Position numbers and translations under genes: made by a program. Source: Archaeoglobus_B sp964471215 (GTDB lineage: Archaea; Halobacteriota; Archaeoglobi; Archaeoglobales; Archaeoglobaceae). From it: 17,794 bases of DNA. The DNA lies in assembly GCA_964471215.1 (NCBI GenBank), contig CAYYFC010000031.1, positions 1-17,794 of the forward strand, read 5' to 3'. Each line of letters starts with the position of its first letter. Position 1 is the first letter of the stretch. Positions 1 through 6,135 of this stretch are shown in pieces. Below the pieces are notes generated by a model. It was not told the DNA's origin, ran no database searches, and saw nothing but the letters and a program-made list of their open reading frames with translations.

Positions 1-2
1 GG

Positions 3-110
3 CTTCGGTATTTCATGGGTGATGAATATCTACGTGCCTACGTAGATAGGAACCCAAGGTATTTTGAGCGTTATCAAAAGAGGAGTCAGAAATATCACTT
101 TAACACATAA
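3..110 (+). CDS. C-terminal end of an unrecognised protein (cut by window start)
   Basis: An open frame runs from the window edge to TAA at 108-110 and gives 35 residues, rich in Arg and Tyr (for example DRNPRYFERYQKRSQ). The other two forward frames close within about 45 bases. The composition would suit the basic tail of a DNA-binding or mobile-element protein, but nothing in it identifies a family. The sequence after the stop turns AT-rich, as expected past a gene end. It could also be a chance frame. Confidence 0.35.
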   Translation, partial: LRYFMGDEYLRAYVDRNPRYFERYQKRSQKYHFNT

Positions 111-210
111 TTTTTCCCTTTAAATTTGAAGTGATTGTCATTTACAGATTAGGAATTAAGCTGAATGTCAAAGTTTTTCTGAGTGTGACTCTTAAATGTG
201 TTGATGTTTT

Positions 211-446
211 TACATAGTGCTGCTAAGAGGCTGCCATTCAGGGTAGGGATGAGATACGGGGGTGGGATGTTTATTGTTAGTTCTTGTATCTGTATTGGGT
301 CTATATTGGTAGGATAGATTATAAAACAAGTCTTTATAACCCCATAAGTGATAGAGATGACTTTGTTTTGAATATCCCGTCCATATCATATAAGAATATG
401 CACAAACCTCTCCCAGAATCCTCAACTTCAATGCAGGAAAAAGGTC
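211..446 (-). repeat. Decayed right-end copy (family R, copy A) of a TnpB-type element
   Basis: Read on the minus strand, this stretch lines up along its length with 10418-10690 and 12259-12487. Shared blocks in order: GAC...CC.GCA(C/T)T.AAGT near the start, TTTGTGCATA, GGTTATAAAGACTTGTTT (copy B: GGTTATGAAGGCTTGTTT), ACCAATA, CATCCC..., and an end like CTTAGC.GC...TGTAA. Copy C at 12259 follows a tnpB directly, so the family is read as the right end, and probable guide-RNA scaffold, of a TnpB element. No tnpB remnant sits beside copy A. Short reading frames here on both strands are not taken as genes. The rest of 111-577 is AT-rich with no gene seen before the promoter of the next gene. Confidence 0.6.
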
Positions 447-542
447 AAATCGCTTTCAATTCGAGCAATATTTAAATACATTGAGTAGGATCAAGCCGAT
501 GTAAAATGCAGAAAGTACGATCAACTAAGAATGAAACTGATC

Positions 543-551
543 ATATAAAGC
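543..551 (+). promoter_or_regulatory. Probable TATA box for the membrane protein gene
   Basis: CATATAAAG lies 27-35 bases before the ATG at 578, the normal position for an archaeal TATA box serving a short-leader transcript. GGTGAT just before the start is a plausible ribosome binding site. Confidence 0.5.
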
Positions 552-577
552 TTTAAGAAATGGTAAAGGTGATATAA

Positions 578-961
578 ATGCAAGGCAGATCTATTGCAGG
601 TTCTATACTTGCGATAATCGGCGGAGCATTAATACTTGTTCAGGGACTCATAATTGCATACATATCCCTAACGAGCTTTAATCAGGTCTTGACAATGCTA
701 TCAGGATCAGCTCCACCGGAAGCTATTGAGTACTGGAGAGTTGCCGGACCACTACTTCTAATAGCCCTCTCGATAGTCTTCGGCTGCATATTCGGGGCTC
801 TCGTAATTTCATCAGGGGTTCTTGCATTGAGAGGAAGGAGAATACTTCCAGGAGTAATGGCCATAGTTTTCTCAATACTCAGCATTTTTAGCGGAGGCGG
901 ATTTCTAATCGGTCTGATACTAGGTGTAATTGGTGGAATACTAATACTGGTCTTAAGATAA
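578..961 (+). CDS. Small four-helix membrane protein, function unknown
   Basis: A 127-residue, strongly hydrophobic protein. Likely membrane segments are at about residues 6-30, 57-80, 88-105 and 107-126. A polar loop at about 31-56 (LTSFNQ...PPEAIEYWR) should lie on one side of the membrane, and a short basic turn (RGRR, 85-88) is likely cytoplasmic. Gly-rich helices (IIGGA, GVIGG) suggest tight packing. It resembles many small archaeal proteins annotated only as DUF4064-like or conserved membrane proteins; no catalytic motif is visible. The ATG is preceded by GGTGAT at 8 bases. The next gene begins within 30 bases, so the two may be cotranscribed, though their functions show no evident link. 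Confidence 0.8.
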   Translation: MQGRSIAGSILAIIGGALILVQGLIIAYISLTSFNQVLTMLSGSAPPEAIEYWRVAGPLLLIALSIVFGCIFGALVISSGVLALRGRRILPGVMAIVFSILSIFSGGGFLIGLILGVIGGILILVLR

Positions 962-988
962 ATATATGATGTAATGTTTTTTCAGTAT

Positions 989-1558
989 ATGGAGGAAAAG
1001 AAAATAGTTTACTTCAGGAACAAGGGGAGGGAAAACACCGAAAAGACTTTGGAACTTGCAAAGGAGAGGGCATTGGAATTAGGGATAAAATACATCGTAG
1101 TGGCAAGTACATCTGGTGAAACTGGAAAAAAAGCCGTAGAGATCTTTAGAGGTAGCGGAATAAACGTCATCGTAGTGACACATCAGATGGGTTACAAGAG
1201 GGAGAATAGAATAGAGATTAGAGAAGATTACAGAAGATTTATTGAAGAAAACGCAAAACTCGTAATAGCATCGGATATATTCACTACCGTTCCAAAGATC
1301 ATATCCAAATACGGTGGATTCATGCCTTTAAACATAATCGCCGATACCTTAAGACTGTTCTGCCAAGGTATGAAGGTATGCGTCGAAATCTCGGTAATGG
1401 CAGCGGATGCCGGTGCAATTCCTACTGATGAAGAGGTTATAGCAATAGCTGGAACTGCTGAAGGAGCAGACACGGCAATAGTTTTGAAACCGGCTAACAT
1501 CCATAGGTTTTTTGACATAGATATAAGAGAAATAATATGTATGCCAAGAGAAAAATAG
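989..1558 (+). CDS. Pyruvate kinase C-terminal-domain-like protein
   Basis: About 189 residues matching the stand-alone pyruvate kinase alpha/beta domain family found in archaea. Visible marks: a helix with NTEKTLELAKERALELGI, a strand with KYIVVASTSGETGKKAVEIF, then INVIVVTHQ and later TDEEVIAIAGTAEGADTAIVLKPA, the alternating strand/helix layout of that domain. In true pyruvate kinase this domain binds allosteric effectors; here there is no barrel or active site, so a kinase reaction is not expected and a small-molecule binding role is inferred. ATG at 989 (MEEKKIVYF) was chosen because the five residues added by the ATG at 974 (MFFQY) do not fit the family; 974 remains possible. It follows the membrane protein gene closely. 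Confidence 0.75.
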   Translation: MEEKKIVYFRNKGRENTEKTLELAKERALELGIKYIVVASTSGETGKKAVEIFRGSGINVIVVTHQMGYKRENRIEIREDYRRFIEENAKLVIASDIFTTVPKIISKYGGFMPLNIIADTLRLFCQGMKVCVEISVMAADAGAIPTDEEVIAIAGTAEGADTAIVLKPANIHRFFDIDIREIICMPREK

Positions 1559-1560
1559 TT

Positions 1561-2046
1561 TTATATATAAAATGGATAATTTCTTTTTAACAATTTTTCA
1601 AGTTCCCTGTCCATTTTTATACTAAGCTCTTCCTGTTTTTTAGATATCGGCTTTAGTACCGGTTTTTGAATATAGGGTCCGATCGCTACCAATCCCCTAA
1701 TTTTATCAACCGAAACGGGCGGAATCTCCCTAACAACCTTTAATATTACTTGAGGATTTGCATCTATTTCCTTCAACAGTTCTTTAGGTATATTTCTGAA
1801 ACCGTAAGATGGCAAATCTCTCGGCACGTCATAGTCGCTGGCAACATCGAGTTTAACACCCAATCCGATAGGATTGGGTTTATAAATGGTATCTATTTTC
1901 AAATACCATACTTCTTTAGGGTTCAGAAATAGAAAATCGTAAAACCCCCTCGGACTTCTTCCCATTAAAGCCCTCCAGTTGTTAGGATTTTTATTATAGC
2001 TTTTAATTATCTCTCTTAAAGCATCTCTGTAATCTAGCAGCTCCAT
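1561..2046 (-). CDS. Conserved hypothetical protein, 161 aa
   Basis: Not recognised. The protein is soluble, with mixed charge and many aromatics and prolines. The N-terminal half contains RDALREIIKSYNKNPNNWRA and GFYDFLFLNPKEVWYLKIDT; the middle has IPKELLKEIDANPQVILKVVREIP; the C-terminus is a Lys/Glu-rich helix ending in KRNYPFYI. No signal peptide, membrane segment or metal-binding cluster is seen. Codon use and length suggest a real gene, and a good TATA box lies upstream of its start. It converges with the pyruvate-kinase-like gene; the two stops are only a few bases apart. Confidence 0.7.
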   Translation of the reverse strand: MELLDYRDALREIIKSYNKNPNNWRALMGRSPRGFYDFLFLNPKEVWYLKIDTIYKPNPIGLGVKLDVASDYDVPRDLPSYGFRNIPKELLKEIDANPQVILKVVREIPPVSVDKIRGLVAIGPYIQKPVLKPISKKQEELSIKMDRELEKLLKRNYPFYI

Positions 2047-2070
2047 ATTGATGAATTGGAGCAGTAAAAA

Positions 2071-2079
2071 TTTATAAGT
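2071..2079 (-). promoter_or_regulatory. Probable TATA box for the 161-aa gene
   Basis: On the minus strand CTTATAAA lies 25-33 bases before the ATG at 2046, in a run of A/T. This is the expected archaeal spacing and supports the start chosen. Confidence 0.55.
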
Positions 2080-2107
2080 TTTATCTCAGTCAAGTGATAA
2101 AAACTAT

Positions 2108-2342
2108 GGGGTTCAGCGGACATAGAGATATGTCCGCTTTGGGTTACATCACCCGAAGGCTCGCTCTCGTTCGGGGTAACCCAAAGCCTCACATCCGAAG
2201 GTTTTATGCCCCAATAGGCTACTAAGTAACCTGACAGATGGTGTTAAAATAAATGGATGTGAAAGTATAGATGTGTTATGCTTATGAAGTATCTATTAAT
2301 GCCTTGTGAAATAGTTTTAATAGTCGTAGACGTTTTAGAGCA
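2108..2342 (-). repeat. Folded right end of the TnpB remnant (candidate guide-RNA scaffold)
   Basis: This lies directly downstream, on the minus strand, of the tnpB remnant. It holds two strong hairpins. At 2115-2138 a 10-base-pair stem (AGCGGACATA with TATGTCCGCT) closes a GAGA loop. At 2137-2186 CTTTGGGTTAC pairs with GTAACCCAAAG, with an inner CCCGAA/TTCGGG stem. The minus-strand end reads CTGAACCCC. TnpB elements carry their guide-RNA scaffold at the right end, so that is the best reading, but it rests on position and folding only. Confidence 0.5.
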
Positions 2343-2471
2343 TTAATATCTCTTAATAGCATAAGCAGAATGCTTATCCGATCCAAGTCTTCTACCGATT
2401 GCTTCACCGGTGACACTTGTTTTAGCGGGATCAATCAAGTAAACATAGAATGTTTTAAATGAAAATCTAAT
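2343..2471 (-). pseudogene. tnpB: C-terminal remnant of a zinc-ribbon-less TnpB
   Basis: Minus-strand translation gives about 42 residues including YLIDPAKTSVTGEAIGRRLG, then SDKHSAYAIKRY and TAA at 2343-2345. It aligns with the end of the intact TnpB at 11175-12212 (KVNPSFTSIDAIGVALSRR, then DIHTASAYL and GIKRY), covering the RuvC-III region with its Asp (SDKH against IDIH). A stop closes the frame just upstream, so only the tail survives. It lies between the two folded ends at 2108-2342 and 2517-2683. Confidence 0.7.
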
Positions 2472-2516
2472 TATAATAAATTTATAAACTTTTCTATCCT
2501 CTCTACCTCAAAGGGA

Positions 2517-2683
2517 ACGTGGGAGTGTCGTGGGTAGGGAGTCCCAAATGATAAAGGGAGCGGAGCGAGATAACCTCTTCACCCCTACCCCGAACCGAGG
2601 AAGGGTTACTCCCTACCCCTTGGCACTCCCTAACCCAATGAAGGTCGATGTTCGCTCACAAATGCTAACATCTACTGAACCCC
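2517..2683 (+). repeat. Second folded transposon-like end facing the opposite way
   Basis: A long imperfect stem joins GGGAGTG (2521-2527) plus GGGTAGGGAGT (2532-2542) to ACTCCCTACCC (2608-2618) plus CACTCCC (2624-2630), with a loop containing GGGAGCGGAGCGAG. A smaller hairpin (GATGTT 2647-2652 with AACATC 2667-2672) precedes the end CTGAACCCC (2675-2683). Layout and end motif mirror the minus-strand end at 2108-2342, so this is read as a related right end on the plus strand. No protein-coding frame is seen, and no coding remnant precedes it on the plus strand. Confidence 0.45.
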
Positions 2684-2718
2684 TATAAAATCGTTACTGC
2701 TTCGCAAGGCGCAAATCC

Positions 2719-3075
2719 TCAGATTATCTCGACATGGATCCTATTCCCAAATCTATCATAGAATTCCCAGCATCCCTCCTTAAACGGATAACACACTATT
2801 ATGTGAATTATTCCACATCTTTCAAACATCTCCAGATCTTTTTCTGACGGTGCGCAGTTGGATGATGGATGGCTGTGAATAGTTCCGTATATCTTGTATC
2901 CGAGAGGGAGCATGTCCATATGAATCAAAGCCGAATACTCACTCGAATCAAACGGTAAGAACACGATTTCCTCGATAATATCTTTTTTTCCACTAAGCAA
3001 TGCTACAAATTCATTTGGATAATTTTCCTTGGCGATTTCCAATGCGAGTAACAGAACTTCCTTTTTTATCTTCAT
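2719..3075 (-). CDS. JAMM/MPN metalloprotease, AfJAMM-like
   Basis: A 118-residue zinc isopeptidase of the JAB1/MPN/Mov34 family. The JAMM signature is complete: Glu22 in NEFVALLSG, His67 and His69 in the HSHP motif, Ser77 and Asp80 in PSEKD. Those residue numbers agree with the crystallised Archaeoglobus fulgidus AfJAMM as I recall it, and long stretches look alike (HMDMLPLGYKIYGTIHSHP, HIIVCYP), so this is probably its orthologue. Archaeal JAMM proteins are known in other archaea to release ubiquitin-like SAMP modifiers, or to process small sulfur-carrier proteins. It is cytoplasmic, with no signal peptide. It stands alone and is divergent from the DUF211/KaiC operon, sharing its AT-rich spacer. 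Confidence 0.88.
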   Translation of the reverse strand: MKIKKEVLLLALEIAKENYPNEFVALLSGKKDIIEEIVFLPFDSSEYSALIHMDMLPLGYKIYGTIHSHPSSNCAPSEKDLEMFERCGIIHIIVCYPFKEGCWEFYDRFGNRIHVEII

Positions 3076-3130
3076 CGATGATTTTACAATTTCACGCTAA
3101 ATATCCCTTATGCGGACATGGATCGATCGT

Positions 3131-3210
3131 GACATTAAGACTTAAATGTCATCCAGATAGGATTTTAAATATTATTATAATATTATAATTAAAATTTATT
3201 ATTATAAAAA
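3131..3210. promoter_or_regulatory. Divergent promoter spacer with palindrome and pure A/T tract
   Basis: Between the JAMM gene and the DUF211/KaiC operon, GACATTAAG then CTTAAATGTC (3131-3150) form a near-perfect palindrome that could bind a dimeric regulator. It is followed by 49 bases made only of A and T (3162-3210). A closer TATA-like TTTAAAAT (3242-3249) lies 22-29 bases before the GTG at 3271. Operator function is inferred. Confidence 0.4.
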
Positions 3211-3270
3211 GGCTGCAAAATCAAAGTTCGGCTATAATAAACTTTAAAATCTTCCAAGAAGAATAGATAT

Positions 3271-3558
3271 GTGGCAGGATTGAGGAGGGTAGTATTAGAC
3301 GTTTTAAAGCCACATGAGCCTAGTAACGTATTGCTCGCTTTAAAATTGAGCGAGGTTGAAAATGTGGAGGGTGTGAACCTGATATTAAGAGAAATGGACA
3401 GAAACACTGAAACTCTTAAGATCACAGTAGTTGGAGACAACATGAATTTCGAAAAGATTAAAAAGGTTCTGGAAGAATTTGGTGCCGTAATACACAGTGT
3501 CGATGAAATAGTTGCCGGTAAGAGAATAGTTGAAAGCGTTAGTACGGAGCAGGATTGA
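3271..3558 (+). CDS. DUF211 family protein
   Basis: A 95-residue protein of the archaeal DUF211 family, recognised by RRVVLDVLKPHEPSN at the N-terminus, SEVENVEGVNLILREMDRNT in the middle, and GAVIHSVDEIVAGKRIVE at the end. The family folds as a small ferredoxin-like alpha/beta domain; its function is not known, though the fold recalls ACT-type ligand-binding or oligomerising domains. GTG is the start because the family begins MAG(I/L)RR. No clear ribosome binding site precedes it, consistent with a leaderless transcript. It is the first gene of the operon, 9 bases before the KaiC-like ATPase. Confidence 0.85.
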   Translation: MAGLRRVVLDVLKPHEPSNVLLALKLSEVENVEGVNLILREMDRNTETLKITVVGDNMNFEKIKKVLEEFGAVIHSVDEIVAGKRIVESVSTEQD

Positions 3559-3567
3559 GGTGTTTGA

Positions 3568-4260
3568 ATGCAGAAAAAGATCCCTACCGGTATATACGGC
3601 CTGGATAAGATGCTTAACGGTGGACTGGTAAAGGGCAGGACTTATCTGATCAAAGGGGGACCTGGAACAGGCAAAACAATTCTTTCCATGCAGTTCCTGA
3701 TTAACGGTTCTCTTAACAACGAAAAAACCCTCTATATAACCCTTGAAGAGTCTATAGAAGAGGTAAAGGAAAACATGAATGTATTTGGATTTGATCTATC
3801 CAATATAAAACTAGTAGATGCATCTCCGACCGGTAATAGATCGATATACGGTGATCTATTTTTGAGTTTTGATATAGATGTTCAGGGATTTAAAACCATG
3901 CTTGAAAACGAGTTTGAAAAGGAAAAACCCGATAGACTCGTTATAGATTCGATAACGATGCTGAGGGTTTCAACTGGGTCTGAAACGGAATACAGGAGGG
4001 ATTTACTGGCCTTAATAGGTTTGCTGAAGAGATATGATGTTACGGCTTTGTTAACATCAGAAATTTCAAAGGATTGCTGTATAGAGGACTATTTAGTTAG
4101 CGGGGTTATAGAGTTGCATACAATGAACGTTAAGGGGAGAATGATGAGGGGTATTAGGATTTTGAAGATGAGAGGTAGCGATTTTGACGATACAATGAGA
4201 CCCTATAGAATCACCTCAAGGGGGTTAGAGGTTTATAGTGACCTGAGTTTATTTGAATGA
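3568..4260 (+). CDS. KaiC-like RecA-superfamily ATPase
   Basis: A 230-residue single-domain KaiC/RadA-like ATPase. It begins with the family signature TGIYGLDKMLNGGL. Walker A is GGPGTGKT (30-37), the paired catalytic glutamates are in TLEES (Glu60, Glu61), and Walker B is RLVIDS (123-128). The C-terminal part has GIRILKMRGSDFDD and RPYRIT, as in KaiC-type proteins. All residues needed to bind and hydrolyse ATP are present, in contrast to the next four genes. Stand-alone KaiC-like proteins are common in archaea and are thought to act in signalling as hexamers. The last bases overlap the next start (ATGA), showing translational coupling. Confidence 0.9.
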   Translation: MQKKIPTGIYGLDKMLNGGLVKGRTYLIKGGPGTGKTILSMQFLINGSLNNEKTLYITLEESIEEVKENMNVFGFDLSNIKLVDASPTGNRSIYGDLFLSFDIDVQGFKTMLENEFEKEKPDRLVIDSITMLRVSTGSETEYRRDLLALIGLLKRYDVTALLTSEISKDCCIEDYLVSGVIELHTMNVKGRMMRGIRILKMRGSDFDDTMRPYRITSRGLEVYSDLSLFE

Positions 4261-4904
4261 TGATACGATTACCAAGCCCCATAAACCTGATACTGGACGG
4301 AATAGAATCCGGGGGGTTTATGCTCATAGAGTACAATTCTCTTTCTGAAATAGAATTCTTATCGATTGATATGCTGAAGATCGAGCATGTAATTTTGATA
4401 GAAATCGGAGATAAGCTACATATAAAAATTCCGGCCCTTCTTAAGTTTATGAACAGGAGTTTAAAGGTTATAATAATAAGCATATCCAGCTTTCCGCTCG
4501 AAATACCGAATTTTGAGGTTATAAATATACCTCTTGACGATCTGACAAAAATACTATCCAAGATATATTCGTTTTTAAAGGATGGTTACAAGGATTGGAT
4601 CATAGTCCTTTCTAGCATAGATCAGGTTATGCTATATCTAGATGTTAGAGAATTTCTAAGAGAACTGACCAGATTAACAAAGGCACTACCTAATCTTACC
4701 ATAATAGGTTTTCTTAATTATGATGTAGTCGATAAGATGACTCTGTCTCTCCTCGAAAGCATTTCTACGACGGTTGTAAGGGCTGAGGGAAGAATAGATT
4801 TCGGTATGAAAAGAATCAGAAGATTCATCTACGTCGTTAAGTCCGTAAATCCGCACAAAAAAGAGATGGTTGAGTATGAGATTCGGGATACTAAAGCTAG
4901 ATGA
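4257..4904 (+). CDS. Degenerate RecA/KaiC-like protein, no P-loop
   Basis: A 215-residue protein whose strand and helix pattern follows the KaiC-like gene before it, with the key residues lost. Where Walker A should be, after GGFMLIEY, stands NSLSEIEFL. The position of Walker B reads DWIIVLSSID with no Asp at the usual site. It ends in FGMKRIRRFIYVVKSVNP, recalling the C-terminal strand of KaiC proteins. ATP hydrolysis is therefore not expected. The start overlaps the KaiC stop by four bases. I infer a paralogue kept for partner binding. The family assignment rests on position and fold pattern, not on a clear motif. Confidence 0.65.
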   Translation: MMIRLPSPINLILDGIESGGFMLIEYNSLSEIEFLSIDMLKIEHVILIEIGDKLHIKIPALLKFMNRSLKVIIISISSFPLEIPNFEVINIPLDDLTKILSKIYSFLKDGYKDWIIVLSSIDQVMLYLDVREFLRELTRLTKALPNLTIIGFLNYDVVDKMTLSLLESISTTVVRAEGRIDFGMKRIRRFIYVVKSVNPHKKEMVEYEIRDTKAR

Positions 4905-5478
4905 AATAGTCGAGGAAGTCGAGAACGGGAGGATCATCTTGATAGAGGAAGTAGGAGATATAGGATTCAGACTTGCATTGAAATTTTTAAAGAACGCCTT
5001 GAATTCTGGATATGACGTTTACGCGATAGTGCCTTCAAGGTTAAGAAGGGATATCGAGAAGGAGATGAGATGTGAAGTCATAACGCCGAATAAGGATTTT
5101 ACACTTCATGAGCTCTTCACGATCTCGTTAACCGTTAAGAAGATAGGAGATAGGGTAGGACTGTTCAACATACTTCAAAACCTGCTAACCATACATTCAG
5201 CCGAGAAGATATATCAGTTATTTCAGGAGATATGCGAAATAGTTCGCGATAAAAGGGGTATTATGATCGTTATGATAGATAAGAGATTACTGAACTCGAG
5301 CGCTCTTGCAATGTTTGAATCCGAATCCGATTACGTAATCGATTTAGAAGAGAGAATAAACGGTTTAAAGGTAAAGAGGGGAATAAGAATTAAGAAAAAT
5401 CCAAAAAAGCCTCCAAGCGATTTTTACGAGCTGATAATAGCCGGTAAGGATATAGATGTCGGTAATAGAATAGAATAG
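4876..5478 (+). CDS. Second degenerate RecA-like protein
   Basis: About 200 residues, beginning MRFGILKLDEIVEEVENGRI. The opening resembles a KaiC start in which a small domain precedes a strand (IILIEEVGDIGFRLALKFL); that strand would lead into the P-loop, but the Gly-Lys-Thr of Walker A is absent. A hydrophobic strand RGIMIVMID sits where Walker B is expected and keeps one Asp. The C-terminus GLKVKRGIRIKKNPKKPP is basic. ATG at 4876 was preferred to TTG at 4870. It overlaps the previous gene by about 29 bases. Function is unknown; a pseudo-ATPase subunit is the best guess. Confidence 0.65.
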   Translation: MRFGILKLDEIVEEVENGRIILIEEVGDIGFRLALKFLKNALNSGYDVYAIVPSRLRRDIEKEMRCEVITPNKDFTLHELFTISLTVKKIGDRVGLFNILQNLLTIHSAEKIYQLFQEICEIVRDKRGIMIVMIDKRLLNSSALAMFESESDYVIDLEERINGLKVKRGIRIKKNPKKPPSDFYELIIAGKDIDVGNRIE

Positions 5479-5498
5479 AAAGTTTTAAATCAATCTTC

Positions 5499-6134
5499 AT
5501 GAAGTTTATGATGATAGTGATGAATACCATGAATGTTGAGAAGGGTAAGAATCTGATGGTAATAGGTCCTCCGTTGGTTGGAAAGGATTTATTTGTTAAA
5601 GAGATACTGAAGAATGAAGTAAAGAAGGGATCGGGCGGAATATACGTTACTACAAAGGATACGGCTGAGGAGATAATAAAGGAATTTGAGGGTATAGATA
5701 TAAAGATAATTGATTGCGTATCAAAGATAGCAATACCGGATGTTTCGGATGATACGAATATAAAGAGGGTTTCTAGTCCGATCGATTTAACCGGTATATC
5801 CGTTGGTATAAGCAGGTTTCTTGAGGAGTATATCAAGAGCGGTAAGGATAGCGTGGTCATAGTATTCGATTCGCTTTCAAACCTGTTAATGTACTCAAAC
5901 CTTCAAGCCGTATTCAGATTTTTACACGTTCTTACGACTAGGATAAGGGTATGCGGTGCCAAGGCATTTTATATAGTTGAGGAAGGTATGCACGATGACA
6001 GAACAGTTATAACTCTAAAGCAGATATTCGATGGAGTGATAGAGGTAAAGGAGGAAGATAATAAGAAATATTACAGGATCATCACACCAAAGGAGAAGAC
6101 AGATTGGATCGAATTTTTATTAGGGGTGAGCTGA
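5499..6134 (+). CDS. RecA-like protein with altered Walker A
   Basis: A 211-residue RecA/RAD55-like protein. The P-loop region is GPPLVGKD (23-30): the Gly-Lys pair is kept but the usual Ser/Thr after it is Asp, so magnesium-nucleotide binding is doubtful. Walker B is SVVIVFDS (118-125), followed by LSNLLMYSN as in KaiC-like proteins. The N-terminus has several Met codons; ATG at 5532 (MNVEKGKNLMVIG) would also give a sensible domain, so the exact start is uncertain. The gap to the preceding gene is about 20 bases and contains GTTTTAAAT, possibly a weak internal TATA box. It is the least decayed of the non-canonical paralogues here. Confidence 0.75.
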   Translation: MKFMMIVMNTMNVEKGKNLMVIGPPLVGKDLFVKEILKNEVKKGSGGIYVTTKDTAEEIIKEFEGIDIKIIDCVSKIAIPDVSDDTNIKRVSSPIDLTGISVGISRFLEEYIKSGKDSVVIVFDSLSNLLMYSNLQAVFRFLHVLTTRIRVCGAKAFYIVEEGMHDDRTVITLKQIFDGVIEVKEEDNKKYYRIITPKEKTDWIEFLLGVS

Positions 6135-6135
6135 G

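Noticed and set aside
210..431. 73-aa reading frame on the minus strand
   Set aside because: It lies wholly inside the decayed right-end repeat and has no protein character; the reading ends in the repeat terminus.
974..988. Upstream ATG for the pyruvate-kinase-like gene
   Set aside because: The added residues MFFQY do not fit the family N-terminus and no better ribosome binding site supports it, though it cannot be excluded.
4257..5478. The idea that the two P-loop-less genes are one broken KaiC gene
   Set aside because: Each has its own start, overlaps its neighbour in a different frame, and covers a full-length fold pattern, so they look like separate intact genes.
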